Assembly: GCA_023512255.1 (NCBI GenBank)
Contig: JAILZY010000044.1
Coordinates: forward strand, 1-28,213
DNA length: 28,213 nt
Origin: a bacterium
Lineage (GTDB): Bacteria > SZUA-182 > DTGQ01
Direction of reading: 5' to 3'
Part shown: positions 8,829 through 19,870 of the stretch, piece after piece
Numbering within the stretch: the stretch's first letter is position 1
Layout of the letters: each line of letters starts with the position of its first letter
The notes under the pieces: model-generated
The model's input: only the letters and a program-made list of their open reading frames with translations
The model's database searches: none
Told to the model about the DNA's origin: nothing
Translations under genes and position numbers: made by a program

Positions 8829-11800
8829 TACCCTTTTCTCTTCAAGCTCTAATTCCTCACCCAGACTCTCTTTATCCAAAACTTCCTTTTCAGGAAAAAC
8901 ATTGATGTTCCGGTAAGCCCTAAATCCAGTACCAGCCGGAATCAATCGCCCGACAATGACATTTTCTTTGAGTCCCCTGAGTTCATCGACCTTTCCACAA
9001 ACACTGGCCTCAGTCAATACTCTGGTCATCTCCTGGAAGGAAGCAGCTGAAATAAAACTCTCCGTACTCAACGAAGCCTTGGTTATCCCCAAAAGCAGCG
9101 GTTTTCCTGTCGCCGGCCGCAACCCCTTAGCCTTAACCCGCTCGTTTTCCTCAAGGAACCGAAAACGGTCAACCTGCTCACCAATAATGAAATCCGTATC
9201 ACCTACATCTTCTATCTTCACCCATCGAAGCATCTGCCGAACAATGACCTCTATATGCTTGTCATTGATATTAACCCCCTGAAGCCGATAAACCTCCTGG
9301 ACCTCATTGACCAGATACTTCTGCAACTCCTTGTCTCCCAACACCCGCAAAATATCGTGCGGATTGGGAGAGCCATCCATCAGCGGCTCTCCGGCCTTGA
9401 CCCGATCACCATCATGAACATTGATATGTTTCCCACGAGGTATCAGATATTCCTCTTCAACCCCCATGTCGTTCTTGACATATACCTTGCGCATTCCCTT
9501 GACTACACCGCCAAGACGCACCTCTCCGTCGATTTCAGCAATAGTGGCATGCTCTTTGGGTTTGCGGGCCTCAAACAGCTCAGCCACCCTGGGCAAACCT
9601 CCCGTAATGTCCTTGGTTTTGGTGGTCTCACGCGGAATCTTGGCGATCAAATCCCCAGGATAGACCTTAGCCGAATCAACCGCCACCAAATGAGCCTGAG
9701 CAGGTAAAAGATAGGTAGCTAACACCTTATTCGTGGCCTCATCCTTAATGTGCACCCTGGGCTGACGCTTTTCATCCTGATGCTCAATGATGACCTTTTG
9801 AGAAAGACCCGTTACCTCATCAACCTCCTCACTCATGGTAACTCCCTCAACCACGTCCCGATACTGAAGCCTGCCTTCCACTTCGGTCAAAATGGGGATA
9901 GTATACGGATCCCACTCAACCAAACTCTGCTCGCTCTCAACCCTTTGGCCCTCAACCACTTTCAAGGTAGCCCCATAAACTACCGGATATCGCTCCCGCT
10001 CTCGGCCAGTGTCATCCTGAATACCAATGCTGCCGTTTCGGTTCATAACCACTAGGAAACCCTCTTTATTGCGAACCGTGTTGACATTGTGAAATCTAAT
10101 CACACCTGCATTTTTGGCTTTCAAGGTGGTTTGCTCGACAATCCTACTGGCCGTTCCCCCAATATGGAAGGTTCTCATGGTCAACTGCGTCCCAGGCTCA
10201 CCAATAGATTGAGCGGCAATAACACCCACAGCTTCACCCAATTCCACCAGCCGACCACTCGATAGATTCCGACCATAGCACATAGCGCACACCCCGCGCT
10301 TGGCCTCACAGGTCAAAACCGATCGAATCTTTACCTTCTTTATACCGGCATTTTCAATCTCAGCCGCAATCTCTTCGGTAATCTCCTCATTGGCATCAAC
10401 CAACAGCTCGTTGGTGATCGGATCACGAATCTCTTCCAAGGCTACCCGACCAAGAATTCGGTCTTTGATAGAGGCAATCAGCTCCCCTCCTTCAACAATC
10501 GGAGTAACCGTTATTCCATCAATGGTCTTGCAATCCTCCTCAGTAATAATCACATCCTGAGCTACATCAACCAGCCGCCTGGTCAGATACCCTGAATCCG
10601 CAGTTTTTAGAGCAGTATCAGCTAAGCCTTTCCGAGCCCCGTGAGTTGAAATAAAGTATTGCAAAACAGTCAACCCCTCACGGAAATTGGCAGTAATCGG
10701 AGTCTCGATAATCTCTCCCGAGGGCTTGGCCATCAACCCCCGCATCCCAGCCAACTGCCGAATCTGCTGCTTGCTTCCCCTGGCCCCTGAATCAGCCATC
10801 ATATAGATAGGATTAAATTCCGCTTTCCCAGCTCCATCAGTAGACTGCTCGCTCTCAAGTTCCATAAACATCTCATCCGAAACCTGCTCAGTAACCCGCG
10901 ACCAAATATCAACTACCTTATTATACCGCTCACCATCGGTGATAATCCCATCAAGATATTGCTGCTCAACCTCGATGACCTCTTTTTCAGCCTTGCGGAT
11001 CAATTCATCCTTCCGAGAAGGAATTTTCATATCATCAATCGAAATCGACACTCCAGCTTTGGTAGCATACCGAAAACCAAGGTCTTTTAGATCATCCAGC
11101 AGCCGCAAGACCTCCTCATGCTCACACTGACGTACACAGGTAGCCACGAGTTTGGTCAACTCCTTCTTGTTCAGCACCTTGTTGGTGAAAGGAATATTCT
11201 TAGGCAGAATCTCATTAAAAATCACCCTGCCTACGGTTGTCTCGATAATCTTTTTATTTAATCGAAGCCGGATCTTCTCCTGTAAATCCACCTGACCACA
11301 TTCATGGGCAATGAGGACCTCCTCAGGATTCGAAAATAACTTTTTCACCTCCGGCTGCCTCTTCCCCTCTTGGGTCAGATAATAACAACCTAAGACAATA
11401 TCCTGCGTAGGAACAGTGAGAGGCTCTCCATTGGCTGGTGAGAGAATATTATTAGTCGACATCATCAACACCCGAGCCTCAGCCTGGGCCTCCACCGACA
11501 AGGGAATATGCACCGCCATCTGGTCTCCATCAAAATCAGCATTAAAGGCAGCACAAACCAGCGGATGAATGCGAATCGCCTTCCCCTCAACCAGTAGCGG
11601 CTCAAAGGCCTGAATCCCCAGCCGATGCAACGTAGGCGCCCGGTTCAAAAGAACAGGATGCTCGGCCACCACCTCTTCCAGGATTTCCCAAACCTCATCC
11701 TTTTCCTTCTCCACCATCTTCTTGGCACTCTTGATGGTGGTTACATATCCCTTCTCTTCCAACCGGTGATAGATAAATGGCTTGAATAGCTCAAGAGCCA

Positions 11801-12914
11801 TTTTCTTGGGCAGTCCACACTGATTAAGCTTCAATTGCGGATCAACCACAATAACCGATCGCCCTGAGTAATCAACCCTCTTGCCGAGAAGATTCTGACG
11901 GAACCTACCCTGCTTTCCTTTTAGCATATCACTTAAGGATTTCAAGGGCCTATTGTTCGGCCCTCTCAACACCCGGCCCCGCCTTCCATTATCAAATAAT
12001 GCATCTACAGACTCCTGAAGCATTCTTTTTTCATTCCTAATAATTACCTCAGGAGCCCGAAGCTCTTGCAGCCGCTTCAGCCGATTATTTCGATTAATCA
12101 CCCGCCGGTAGAGATCATTCAGATCAGAAGTCGCAAATCGTCCCCCATCCAGCGGCACAAGAGGACGTAGCTCCGGCGGAATCACCGGAATCACGTCTAA
12201 AATCATCCACTCCGGTTTATTGCCCGAATGCAAAAAGGCCTCGACCACCCTCAGCCGTTTGGCCACCTTTTTCTGCTGCTGGGCAGAGCTTGTAGTCTTC
12301 ATCTCTTCCCGCAACTCAGCAGCCAGTTTTTCAAGATCAAGCCTCTTTAGCAGCTCCTTGATGGCTTCTGCCCCCATACCAGCCTGAAACCGATCACCGA
12401 ATTCCTCGACACAGCGGCGATATTTCTCCTCAGTCAACAATTCATGCCTCTGTAGCGTAGTATCCCCTGGATCAATGACTACATAGGCCTCAAAGTAGAG
12501 TATTTTCTCCAGCTCCCTCAGAGTCATATCCAAAAGATGCCCGATCCGACTCGGCAGCCCCTTAAAAAACCAGACATGAGATACAGGACAAGCCAGTTCA
12601 ATGTGCCCTAGCCGCTCTCGACGCACCTTGGATTGAATCACCTCAACGCCGCATTTATCACACACTACCCCCCGATGCTTCATCCGCTTGTATTTGCCGC
12701 AATTGCACTCCCAATCCTTGGTTGGACCAAAGATCTTGGCACAAAATAAACCATCCTTTTCAGGTTTAAAGGTACGGTAATTAATGGTCTCCGGCTTTTT
12801 AACCTCACCATGAGACCACGATCTAATTTTCTCCGGTGAGGCAATTCCAATTTTGATAAAATCAAATTCAATCCGTTCTGATTTTCTTTCAGTAAAGCTT
12901 CTAAAGGTCCTCAA
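8814..12914 (-). CDS. rpoC: RNA polymerase subunit beta'
   Basis: Beta' forms the catalytic core of RNA polymerase with beta. The 1366-residue product carries the N-terminal zinc site (C70, C72, C85, C88), the catalytic NADFDGD loop at 458-464 with Mg-binding aspartates D460, D462 and D464, the second zinc site in [16 protein letters not shown], and the adjacent trigger-loop region [19 protein letters not shown]. The start is TTG at 12914, supported by GGGAGGGG about 5 nt upstream. Length is slightly below E. coli (1407 aa). Its last codons contain a promoter for rpsL. Confidence 0.99.
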   Translation of the reverse strand: MRTFRSFTERKSERIEFDFIKIGIASPEKIRSWSHGEVKKPETINYRTFKPEKDGLFCAKIFGPTKDWECNCGKYKRMKHRGVVCDKCGVEVIQSKVRRERLGHIELACPVSHVWFFKGLPSRIGHLLDMTLRELEKILYFEAYVVIDPGDTTLQRHELLTEEKYRRCVEEFGDRFQAGMGAEAIKELLKRLDLEKLAAELREEMKTTSSAQQQKKVAKRLRVVEAFLHSGNKPEWMILDVIPVIPPELRPLVPLDGGRFATSDLNDLYRRVINRNNRLKRLQELRAPEVIIRNEKRMLQESVDALFDNGRRGRVLRGPNNRPLKSLSDMLKGKQGRFRQNLLGKRVDYSGRSVIVVDPQLKLNQCGLPKKMALELFKPFIYHRLEEKGYVTTIKSAKKMVEKEKDEVWEILEEVVAEHPVLLNRAPTLHRLGIQAFEPLLVEGKAIRIHPLVCAAFNADFDGDQMAVHIPLSVEAQAEARVLMMSTNNILSPANGEPLTVPTQDIVLGCYYLTQEGKRQPEVKKLFSNPEEVLIAHECGQVDLQEKIRLRLNKKIIETTVGRVIFNEILPKNIPFTNKVLNKKELTKLVATCVRQCEHEEVLRLLDDLKDLGFRYATKAGVSISIDDMKIPSRKDELIRKAEKEVIEVEQQYLDGIITDGERYNKVVDIWSRVTEQVSDEMFMELESEQSTDGAGKAEFNPIYMMADSGARGSKQQIRQLAGMRGLMAKPSGEIIETPITANFREGLTVLQYFISTHGARKGLADTALKTADSGYLTRRLVDVAQDVIITEEDCKTIDGITVTPIVEGGELIASIKDRILGRVALEEIRDPITNELLVDANEEITEEIAAEIENAGIKKVKIRSVLTCEAKRGVCAMCYGRNLSSGRLVELGEAVGVIAAQSIGEPGTQLTMRTFHIGGTASRIVEQTTLKAKNAGVIRFHNVNTVRNKEGFLVVMNRNGSIGIQDDTGRERERYPVVYGATLKVVEGQRVESEQSLVEWDPYTIPILTEVEGRLQYRDVVEGVTMSEEVDEVTGLSQKVIIEHQDEKRQPRVHIKDEATNKVLATYLLPAQAHLVAVDSAKVYPGDLIAKIPRETTKTKDITGGLPRVAELFEARKPKEHATIAEIDGEVRLGGVVKGMRKVYVKNDMGVEEEYLIPRGKHINVHDGDRVKAGEPLMDGSPNPHDILRVLGDKELQKYLVNEVQEVYRLQGVNINDKHIEVIVRQMLRWVKIEDVGDTDFIIGEQVDRFRFLEENERVKAKGLRPATGKPLLLGITKASLSTESFISAASFQEMTRVLTEASVCGKVDELRGLKENVIVGRLIPAGTGFRAYRNINVFPEKEVLDKESLGEELELEEKRVLTTG

Positions 12915-12933
12915 GGAGTCCCCTCCCTCAGAG

Positions 12934-12950
12934 TATCGATATTATCGATA
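12934..12950. repeat. Paired 8-bp palindromes between rpoB and rpoC
   Basis: TATCGATA occurs at 12934-12941 and 12943-12950, each a perfect palindrome, one base apart. The pair can also fold as a single RNA hairpin with a 7-bp stem. It sits in the 47-bp rpoB-rpoC spacer, just upstream of the rpoC ribosome-binding site. No T tract follows, so it is not an ordinary terminator; function is unknown. Confidence 0.6.
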
Positions 12951-12961
12951 TTATTCATTTT

Positions 12962-15900
12962 TTAATTATTACTACTTTTTACCAATTCAACATCCAGGCA
13001 CAAACTCTGCAACTCCTTGACCAGGACGTTGAATGATTCCGGAATGCCCGGCTCTCTCAGGTTTTCACCCTTGACAATAGCTTCATAAGCATCGGTTCGT
13101 CCGGCTACATCATCGGATTTAACGGTTAGGACCTCCTGTAGGGTATAAGCAGCTCCATAGGCTTCAAGAGCCCAAACCTCCATTTCACCAAATCGCTGAC
13201 CGCCAAATTGAGCCTTTCCTCCTAACGGCTGCTGAGTAACCAGGGAATAAGGACCGATTGATCGGGCATGAATCTTATCATCAACTAAATGGGCCAGCTT
13301 GAGCATATAAATATACCCAACCGTTACCTCCTGACGGAATGGCTCCCCAGTTCGACCATCACGCAAGATCGTTTTCCCACTCTCAGGAAGCCCAGCCTTC
13401 TTTAGCTCTTCCCTGATCTGACTTTCGGTCGCCCCATCAAATACCGGCGTAGATACATAAAACCCAAGGGCTTTGGCTGCCCATCCAAGATGAGTCTCCA
13501 AAATCTGCCCGACATTCATCCGAGAAGGCACCCCGAGCGGATTGAGAACAATATCTACCGGTGTTCCGTCAGAAAGAAAAGGCATGTCCTCTTCAGGAAG
13601 TATCTTAGAGACAACCCCTTTATTCCCATGCCGCCCAGCCATTTTGTCACCCACAGACAATTTGCGCTTGATAGCAATGTAGACCTTAACCAGCTTGATA
13701 ACCCCAGGAGGCAGCTCCCCTCCTCTTTCCAGACGGGAGATCTTGTCTTCAAATTCAAGCTGCAGCTCTTCTTTCTGCCTCTCTGCCCAATCAGTAATCT
13801 CGTCTATCTGCGGCTCAAGCAAGGGGTCGCCAATAATCTTATCCATAAGAGCAGCGTCGTCCAAAAACTCCTCAGACTCACCATCATCCCGCTGCCCTTC
13901 TTTGATAAGCTCTAAAATTTTCCTCTGCTTGGACTCTTCGACAATCTTGGTCTCATCCTCAAAATCTTTCTTCAACTTTCCAATTTCATCCTCTTCAATT
14001 TCCGCAGTTCGCTTATCTTTTTCCACTCCCTTGCGAGAGAAAACCTTCACATCAACTACAATCCCTTCAACCCCAGGAGGAGCAACCAGAGAGGCATCCC
14101 GCACATCCGCAGCCTTCTCTCCAAAAATAGCTCGAAGAAGCTTTTCTTCCGGCGTCAGTTGAGTCTCCCCCTTGGGAGTAACCTTGCCCACCAAAACATC
14201 ACCCGGCTTTACTTCCGCCCCAATTCGGATAATCCCACTCTCATCAAGATTGCGAAGCGTATCCTCTCCCACATTCGGTATATCACGGGTAATCTCCTCT
14301 CGACCAAGCTTTGTATCCCTGGCCTCAATTTCAAATTCCTCAATATGAATGGAAGTAAAACAATCCTCCTTGACTACCCGTTCACTGATCAGAATAGCAT
14401 CCTCAAAATTGTAGCCACCCCAAGGCATAAAAGCTACCAGAACATTCTGCCCCAAGGCTAATTCACCCTGATCAGTGGAGGAGCCATCAGCTATGATCTC
14501 ACCCTTTTTTACCCGCTGCCCAGGTCTGACAATAGGTCGCTGATTCTGACAGGTGTTTTGATTGGTTCGCTGAAATTTCACCAGTTCATAGACATCAATA
14601 ATCGGCTCCTCACCCTTCAGATCACTTCCATTATCCACCCGAATAATGATCTTGGTGGCATCAACCCGCTCAACTACCCCATCCCTTTTGGCCAGGATGA
14701 CCACGCCCGAGTCTCTTGCTACTACCGCCTCCATCCCAGTGCCAACTAGCGGCGCTCTCGGCCTCAACAAAGGAACCGCCTGCCGCTGCATGTTAGACCC
14801 CATCAAGGCACGGTTGGCATCGTCATGCTCAAGAAAAGGAATCAAAGAGGCCGAAACACTGACCAGTTGCTTGGGAGAAACATCCATGTAGTTTATCTGC
14901 TCAGGAGGAACCTTGCGCGGCTCACCGCCGACTCTGGCCGCTATCCTAGAATCAATAAACCGACCCTCCTCATCAAGCCGAGCATTGGCCTGAGCTACCG
15001 CATACTGCTCCTCCTCAGAAGCAGTCAGATACTCTATTTCATTCGTAACCCGACCATTGATCACTTTCCGATAGGGAGTTTCGATAAAGCCAAAATCATT
15101 GACCCTAGCATAGGTCGACAATGAGGCGATCAAACCAATATTAGGCCCTTCCGGGGTCTCAATCGGACAAATCCGACCATAATGGGTAGGATGAACATCC
15201 CGCACCTCAAATCCCGCTCGTTCACGACTCAAACTCCCAGGGCCAAGAGCACTCAACCTGCGCTTGTGGGTCAATTCAGACAAAGGATTCGTCTGATCCA
15301 GGAACTGGGAGAGTTGGCTGCTGCCAAAAAACTCCTTAATTACCGCCGACACTGGCTTGGAATTCACAATATCATGCGGCATCACCGTCTCCATGTCCTG
15401 AATGCTCATCCGCTCCTTGATCGCTCGCTCCATTCGAACAAGACCTACCCGGAACTGATTCTCTAAAAGCTCTCCAACCGCCCGAACCCTACGATTTCCT
15501 AAATGATCAATGTCATCCACATATCCAATCCCATGGGTCAACTGAAGAAGATATCGGATAACAGCTATAAAATCCTCTTTCTGCAAAAGCCGATTTTCAA
15601 TATCAATATTCAGCCCAAGCCGGCGATTCATAATCAGCCGGCCCACCTTGGTCAGATCATATCGCTTGGGATCATAAAACAGACTGTGGAAAAGAGCCTT
15701 GGCACTCTCCAGGGTTGGCGGATCCCCAGGCCGCATTCTCTTATATATTTCAATTAAAGCATCATCCTGAGTCTTGATCGGATCCTTCTCCAGCGTATCA
15801 CGCAAAGATGAACCAATGGGGCTATCCTCAACAATCAAAAGCTCGATTGAGGGAATCTTTTTCTCATAGAAACTCGTCAGTTTCTCTTCTGTGATCATCT

Positions 15901-16873
15901 GATTACATTCTAAGAGAACTTCCCCACTCTCAACATCAATCACATCTTTGGCCACATACCTGCCCACAATCTGCTCTGTCTTGACCGGAAGCCGATCGAG
16001 GCCGATTTCTTCCATCCGCTTCAAAATACTCCGATTGAGCTTGCCCCCAGCTTTAACCAAAACCTGTCCGCTGACAGGATCAATAATATCCTTCGAGACT
16101 CTTTCGCCTACATGAACCTCAGGATTAAGAATTTTATACCCCTCTCCTCCTTCCAGAACAATCTTTTCGGTAGCATAGAACGCCTTCAGGATCTGCTCAT
16201 CATCCTTAAACCCCAGGGCACGAAGAAGAACTGTGGCCAGAATTTTCCTCCGCCGATCAATCCGAAGATACAAAACATCCTTAGTGCAGACCTCAAATTC
16301 AATCCATGATCCCCGATAGGGAATAATTCTGGCAATATAGAGTATTTTTTGACTCGAATAGGTTTTACCTTTATCGTGGCTGAAAAAAACCCCAGGAGAG
16401 CGATGCATTTGACTGACAATGGTTCTTTCCGTACCATTGATGATAAATGTCCCATGCTCGGTCATCAAAGGGATTTCACCCAGATAAATTTCCTGCTCTT
16501 TAATGTCCCGGATAGTCTTGGTCTGCCTTTCCTTGTTCTTTTGCCAAACAATCAGCCTGACCACAACCTTCAAAGCAGCCGCATAGGTCATCCCGCGCTG
16601 CCGGCACTCATTAACGGTATATTTCGGCTCCCCCAAACTATAGGACACAAACTCTAGCGAGCAGTTATCCCCAAAATCAGTAATTGGGAAGATACTGGTA
16701 AATACACCTTGAAGGCCCTCATCCTTTCGCGCCTCAGGAGGAACATCAGCTTGTAAGAACTGTTCGTAGGATTTCTTTTGAATCTCAATGAGATTCGGAA
16801 CCTCCATGATTTGAGGGATTCGAGCAAAATCCTTTCGTACCCTTTTTCCGGGTTTATTGTTATGGCTATCCAT
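12962..16873 (-). CDS. rpoB: RNA polymerase subunit beta
   Basis: Beta is the second large catalytic subunit of RNA polymerase. The 1303-residue product has the conserved N-terminal lobe ([23 protein letters not shown]), the rifampicin pocket [25 protein letters not shown] at 517-541, the downstream [23 protein letters not shown] block, and the C-terminal [11 protein letters not shown] and [19 protein letters not shown] segments. D526, H536 and S541 correspond to E. coli D516, H526 and S531 and are wild type, so the pocket looks rifampicin-sensitive. The ATG at 16873 has AGGA 6 nt upstream; a TTG six codons earlier (16891) is an alternative start. Confidence 0.99.
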   Translation of the reverse strand: MDSHNNKPGKRVRKDFARIPQIMEVPNLIEIQKKSYEQFLQADVPPEARKDEGLQGVFTSIFPITDFGDNCSLEFVSYSLGEPKYTVNECRQRGMTYAAALKVVVRLIVWQKNKERQTKTIRDIKEQEIYLGEIPLMTEHGTFIINGTERTIVSQMHRSPGVFFSHDKGKTYSSQKILYIARIIPYRGSWIEFEVCTKDVLYLRIDRRRKILATVLLRALGFKDDEQILKAFYATEKIVLEGGEGYKILNPEVHVGERVSKDIIDPVSGQVLVKAGGKLNRSILKRMEEIGLDRLPVKTEQIVGRYVAKDVIDVESGEVLLECNQMITEEKLTSFYEKKIPSIELLIVEDSPIGSSLRDTLEKDPIKTQDDALIEIYKRMRPGDPPTLESAKALFHSLFYDPKRYDLTKVGRLIMNRRLGLNIDIENRLLQKEDFIAVIRYLLQLTHGIGYVDDIDHLGNRRVRAVGELLENQFRVGLVRMERAIKERMSIQDMETVMPHDIVNSKPVSAVIKEFFGSSQLSQFLDQTNPLSELTHKRRLSALGPGSLSRERAGFEVRDVHPTHYGRICPIETPEGPNIGLIASLSTYARVNDFGFIETPYRKVINGRVTNEIEYLTASEEEQYAVAQANARLDEEGRFIDSRIAARVGGEPRKVPPEQINYMDVSPKQLVSVSASLIPFLEHDDANRALMGSNMQRQAVPLLRPRAPLVGTGMEAVVARDSGVVILAKRDGVVERVDATKIIIRVDNGSDLKGEEPIIDVYELVKFQRTNQNTCQNQRPIVRPGQRVKKGEIIADGSSTDQGELALGQNVLVAFMPWGGYNFEDAILISERVVKEDCFTSIHIEEFEIEARDTKLGREEITRDIPNVGEDTLRNLDESGIIRIGAEVKPGDVLVGKVTPKGETQLTPEEKLLRAIFGEKAADVRDASLVAPPGVEGIVVDVKVFSRKGVEKDKRTAEIEEDEIGKLKKDFEDETKIVEESKQRKILELIKEGQRDDGESEEFLDDAALMDKIIGDPLLEPQIDEITDWAERQKEELQLEFEDKISRLERGGELPPGVIKLVKVYIAIKRKLSVGDKMAGRHGNKGVVSKILPEEDMPFLSDGTPVDIVLNPLGVPSRMNVGQILETHLGWAAKALGFYVSTPVFDGATESQIREELKKAGLPESGKTILRDGRTGEPFRQEVTVGYIYMLKLAHLVDDKIHARSIGPYSLVTQQPLGGKAQFGGQRFGEMEVWALEAYGAAYTLQEVLTVKSDDVAGRTDAYEAIVKGENLREPGIPESFNVLVKELQSLCLDVELVKSSNN

Positions 16874-16933
16874 AAACTTTCCTATAAACAATTATCCTAA
16901 CAATAAATAGTGAAAATGACTAATAACGAATAA

Positions 16934-17323
16934 TTATTTAATTTCGACTTTGGCTCCCTCTTTTTCCAGCTCAGCCTTAATCTTTTCAGCCTCCTCTTTC
17001 GAAACATGCTCTTTCACTGGCTTAGGAGCGCCTTCAACCAAGTCCTTAGCCTCTTTCAAGCCAAGCCCGGTCAAGGCCCGAACAACCTTGATAACTTGAA
17101 TCTTCTTATCACCAGCACTGACCAAATTAACCGTAAATTCAGTCTGCTCTTCCTTAGCTTCCGCGGCCGCAGCCGGAGCTGCCCCCCCAGGCATCATCCC
17201 CACTGGAGCCATAGCCGCTGAAACCCCAAATTTCTCTTCCAGCTCTTTCACTAATTCGGAAAGTTCCAAAACCGTCATGTTGGCTATGTAATCAATTACT
17301 GCTTCTTTTGTAATCTCTGGCAT
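16934..17323 (-). CDS. rplL: 50S ribosomal protein L7/L12
   Basis: L7/L12 forms the flexible stalk that recruits translational GTPases, including the EF-Tu and EF-G encoded nearby. The 129-residue protein has an N-terminal dimerisation domain (about 1-33), an Ala/Gly/Pro-rich hinge (about 38-60), and the C-terminal domain with [32 protein letters not shown]. The frame is open from an ATG at 17341, but AAGGAG lies in those extra codons at correct spacing for the ATG at 17323, which also gives the usual MPEITKEAV-type start. It follows rplJ, with which it forms the stalk complex. Confidence 0.98.
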   Translation of the reverse strand: MPEITKEAVIDYIANMTVLELSELVKELEEKFGVSAAMAPVGMMPGGAAPAAAAEAKEEQTEFTVNLVSAGDKKIQVIKVVRALTGLGLKEAKDLVEGAPKPVKEHVSKEEAEKIKAELEKEGAKVEIK

Positions 17324-17358
17324 GATATAAATCTCCTTCATTTCCTAATCATGGTGAG

Positions 17359-17874
17359 CTATTGACCCTTTTTCTTCTCTTCAATCGCTTTTAACACCAT
17401 CAACAACTGAACTATCGGACCATTCAGCACGTTCATTAAACCGCGCAATGGCGACTGAATCCCCATAACCACCTTGGCCAGGAGGACCTCCCTTGGAGGA
17501 AGCTCAGCCAAAGCGGCAACCTCAGCCGTATTCATGACCTTGCCTTCAACAATCCCACCCTTGATCTTTAAGGCTGGATTATCCTTAGCATAGTTAGTCA
17601 AAATCTTAGCTACTAACGCCGGGTCATGGTAACCAAAGGCCAAAGCTGTAGGATTCCGCAGAAAGTCATCCACCTCCTGCTTCCCCTCGAAAGCCTTCCG
17701 AATCAAGGTGTTCTTGAACACCTTATATTCAATCTTCTGCTCCCGAAGACGATGCCTCAGCTCCTCCATATTCTTGACCGTCAGACCGCAAAAGTCACTG
17801 AATACGGTAGCCTTCGCCCTTTGAAGCCTTTCCTCGATTTCCTCTACTTGCTTTTCTTTTTCCGCCCTGATCAA
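17359..17874 (-). CDS. rplJ: 50S ribosomal protein L10
   Basis: L10 anchors L7/L12 dimers to the ribosome and in other bacteria autoregulates its own operon. The product shows RAEKEKQVEEIEERLQRAKATVFSDFCGLTV at the N-terminus and a central NPTALAFGYHDPALVAKIL segment. There is no ATG start in frame. A TTG at 17874 gives 171 residues and a GTG at 17886 gives 175; neither has an ideal Shine-Dalgarno. I favour TTG because the stop of a short upstream ORF (17871-17909) overlaps it as TTGA, allowing translational coupling. The 105-117 bp leader also carries paired TGTATACA palindromes. Confidence 0.97.
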   Translation of the reverse strand: MIRAEKEKQVEEIEERLQRAKATVFSDFCGLTVKNMEELRHRLREQKIEYKVFKNTLIRKAFEGKQEVDDFLRNPTALAFGYHDPALVAKILTNYAKDNPALKIKGGIVEGKVMNTAEVAALAELPPREVLLAKVVMGIQSPLRGLMNVLNGPIVQLLMVLKAIEEKKKGQ

Positions 17875-17909
17875 TGACTGGTACACCCCTCTTTATATGG
17901 TAGATACAT
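17871..17909 (-). CDS. Possible 12-codon leader ORF before rplJ
   Basis: An ATG at 17909 preceded by AGGAG (17914-17918) opens a 12-residue frame, MYLPYKEGCTSH, ending in TGA at 17871-17873. It is out of frame with rplJ, and its stop overlaps the TTG start of rplJ as TTGA. This is the arrangement expected for translational coupling. The peptide resembles no family I know. The Shine-Dalgarno spacing is short (4 nt), so it may simply be a chance frame. Confidence 0.35.
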   Translation of the reverse strand: MYLPYKEGCTSH

Positions 17910-17930
17910 AAATCTCCTGTTTTATAAAAA

Positions 17931-17948
17931 TGTATACAAATGTATACA
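17931..17948. repeat. Paired TGTATACA palindromes in the rplA-rplJ spacer
   Basis: TGTATACA occurs at 17931-17938 and 17941-17948, separated by AA. Each is an 8-bp palindrome and the pair forms an 18-bp near-perfect inverted repeat that could be a protein operator on DNA or a hairpin in RNA. A weak promoter-like match (TTGTAT, 17-bp spacer, TATAAA) on the minus strand overlaps it, which would fit an operator. Function is inferred only from position. Confidence 0.5.
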
Positions 17949-17991
17949 ACCTAACTACTGGCTTTCCCTTAGGCTTGATGAATTGATTCAA

Positions 17992-18696
17992 TTACCTTCT
18001 GAATGCATTTCGAATCTTGGCTGCATCCAAACGTATCCCTGGCCCCATGGTCGAGGAAATAGCAATGCCCTTTATATACTGGCCTTTACTAGTAGGAGGT
18101 TTTAGACGGACTAAGGTCTCGAGGAAGGCAGAAGCATTCTCCTTAAGCTGGTGCGGAGTAAATGAAACTTTGCCGATCGGTACATGAACGATACCGGCCT
18201 TCTCTACCCTAAAATCAACCTTGCCTTTTTTGATATCGCTCACTACCTGGGCAATGTCAAAGGTTACGGTCCCTGTCTTAGGATTGGGCATCAATCCACG
18301 GGGACCAAGAATCTTGCCTACCTTGCCCACACTCCCCATCATATCAGGAGTAGCCACTACTCGATCAAAATCCATCCAGCCACTCTTGATCTTCTCAACT
18401 AACTCATCTCCTCCAACATAGTCTGCCCCCGCATCCCTAGCCTCTTTCTCTTTTTCTCCTTTAGCAAATACCAGTATCTTTACTTTCTTGCCTGTGCCAT
18501 AGGGCAATACGACCGATCCCCTCACCATTTGATCAGACTTTTTCGGATTTACCCCAAGCCTGACCGCCATATCTACGGTCTCGTCAAACTTGGCAAAAGC
18601 AGCTTCCTTAACCGCTACCATTGCCTCGTCTAGATCGTACCTCTTAGCTGGATCGATCTTCTTCCTTGCCTCGATATACTTCTTTCCTGCCTTCAT
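17992..18696 (-). CDS. rplA: 50S ribosomal protein L1
   Basis: L1 forms the mobile L1 stalk that handles E-site tRNA, and in other bacteria represses the rplKA message. The 234-residue protein has the expected length and the signature [15 protein letters not shown] (about residues 130-144), with the N-terminal [22 protein letters not shown] and the C-terminal [17 protein letters not shown]. The ATG at 18696 has GGAGGGG directly upstream. It lies 42 nt after rplK. A 13-bp inverted repeat (17981-17993) spans its stop codon. Confidence 0.98.
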   Translation of the reverse strand: MKAGKKYIEARKKIDPAKRYDLDEAMVAVKEAAFAKFDETVDMAVRLGVNPKKSDQMVRGSVVLPYGTGKKVKILVFAKGEKEKEARDAGADYVGGDELVEKIKSGWMDFDRVVATPDMMGSVGKVGKILGPRGLMPNPKTGTVTFDIAQVVSDIKKGKVDFRVEKAGIVHVPIGKVSFTPHQLKENASAFLETLVRLKPPTSKGQYIKGIAISSTMGPGIRLDAAKIRNAFRR

Positions 18697-18738
18697 TGCC
18701 CCTCCATCGTAGTGCCATGACGCTAAATTTCTGTTCTC

Positions 18739-19164
18739 TCACCCTACGACCTCAATGCCCATGCTCCTGGCAGTCCCCTCCACAATCCTGATGGCACTAT
18801 CAATATCAATAGCGTTTAAGTCTGGCATCTTGGTCGCGGCAATCTCTCTTATCTGCTCTTTAGTAACCTTTCCCACTTTCTCTTTGTTAGGTGCCCCTGA
18901 GCCCTTGGCAATTCCCGCAGCCCGCTTTAACAGTACCGAAGCCGGAGGTGTTTTGGTAACAAAGGTGAAAGAATGATCTGCATAAATAGTAACCACTACC
19001 GGAATAATCAGCCCTTCTTTCCCCCTTGTCTGCTCATTGAAATTTTTGCAAAACTCCATGATGTTCACACCATGCTGACCCAAAGCCGGCCCTACCGGAG
19101 GAGACGGAGTCGCTTTTCCCGCGGGAACCTGAAGCTTTACATAGCCAACTATTTTCTTTGCCAT
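18739..19164 (-). CDS. rplK: 50S ribosomal protein L11
   Basis: L11 is at the base of the GTPase-associated centre and is the binding site of thiostrepton-type antibiotics and stringent-response sensing. The 141-residue product has the proline-rich N-terminal segment [34 protein letters not shown] and the C-terminal RNA-binding domain with [36 protein letters not shown]. The length is standard. GGGAG lies 9 nt before the ATG. It follows nusG with a 30-nt spacer, the universal order in this operon. Confidence 0.98.
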   Translation of the reverse strand: MAKKIVGYVKLQVPAGKATPSPPVGPALGQHGVNIMEFCKNFNEQTRGKEGLIIPVVVTIYADHSFTFVTKTPPASVLLKRAAGIAKGSGAPNKEKVGKVTKEQIREIAATKMPDLNAIDIDSAIRIVEGTARSMGIEVVG

Positions 19165-19194
19165 AAATACATGCTCCCTTAATTACTACAAATC

Positions 19195-19725
19195 CTATAT
19201 CTTCTCAACCTGCCCAAAATCAAGCTCTACGGGGGTAGAGCGGCCAAAAATGCTTACCAGAACCCGTACCTTCTCCCGATCTTCATTAATCTCATCAACC
19301 TGGCCGGTAAAACTGGTAAACGGTCCATCAATAATCTTGACCCGCTCCCCTTTTCCGAACAAGACTTCAGCTTTGGGTTTCGTAGCCCCGGTCCTCATCT
19401 GCTCCAGGATAGTCTCAACCTCTTTCTCACTCATCGGAGTCGGCTTAGACCCCGCACCAACAAAACCAGTCACCTTCGGGGTATTTTTGATGATGTACCA
19501 AATCTCATCATTCATCTCCATCTCCGCTAAGATATACCCCGGGAAAAATTTCTTGCTGGTTACATGCTTTTGACCCTTTTTGAGCTCACAAACATCCTCG
19601 GTCGGTATGAGAATCTGAGAGACTACATCCCCCATCCCAAGATGACGCAACCGCTGCTCGATACTTGTCTTAACTTTATTTTCGTAACCAGAATATGTAT
19701 GGATTACATACCAAGCTTTTGCCAT
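19195..19725 (-). CDS. nusG: Transcription antitermination/elongation factor NusG
   Basis: NusG binds RNA polymerase through its N-terminal domain and links it to S10 or Rho through its C-terminal KOW domain. The 176-residue product begins MAKAWYVIHTYSGYENKVK, contains KKFFPGYILAEMEMNDEIWYIIKNTPKVTGFVG, and ends with a KOW domain around residues 121-176 (GERVKIIDGPFTSFTGQV). Length and order after secE are typical. The secE-nusG spacer (19726-19870) is longer than usual and holds a small open frame. Confidence 0.98.
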   Translation of the reverse strand: MAKAWYVIHTYSGYENKVKTSIEQRLRHLGMGDVVSQILIPTEDVCELKKGQKHVTSKKFFPGYILAEMEMNDEIWYIIKNTPKVTGFVGAGSKPTPMSEKEVETILEQMRTGATKPKAEVLFGKGERVKIIDGPFTSFTGQVDEINEDREKVRVLVSIFGRSTPVELDFGQVEKI

Positions 19726-19751
19726 TTTTAGCCCTTGCTCAACCTTTCAAA

Positions 19752-19853
19752 CTAACTTTCAGGATCTCTTCTTAAACCAAAGATCCATAAATTCTTGAGC
19801 TCCTCGATCCCATTACCTACCACCCAAAGCCCGGTATCTAAAAATCTGACCAT
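19752..19853 (-). CDS. Possible 33-residue ORF between secE and nusG
   Basis: An ATG at 19853, 17 nt after the secE stop, opens a 33-codon frame that ends 26 nt before nusG. AGGAG (19856-19860) is upstream but only 2 nt from the ATG. The peptide is mixed hydrophobic with charged ends (MVRFLDTGLWVVGNGIEELK... then a basic RRDPES end). I recognise no family. It fills most of an otherwise unexplained 145-bp gap, which is the main argument for it. Confidence 0.25.
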   Translation of the reverse strand: MVRFLDTGLWVVGNGIEELKNLWIFGLRRDPES

Positions 19854-19870
19854 CACTCCTGTTCGACTCC

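Noticed and set aside
15250-15340. Rifampicin resistance substitutions in rpoB.
   Set aside because: The key positions equivalent to E. coli D516, H526 and S531 are wild type; the nearby Met-to-Leu and Asn-to-Thr differences look like natural variation.
18184-18402. Other plus-strand open frames opposite rplA, rpoB, rpoC and fusA.
   Set aside because: All lie entirely within conserved minus-strand genes, show no family resemblance and have no ribosome-binding sites.
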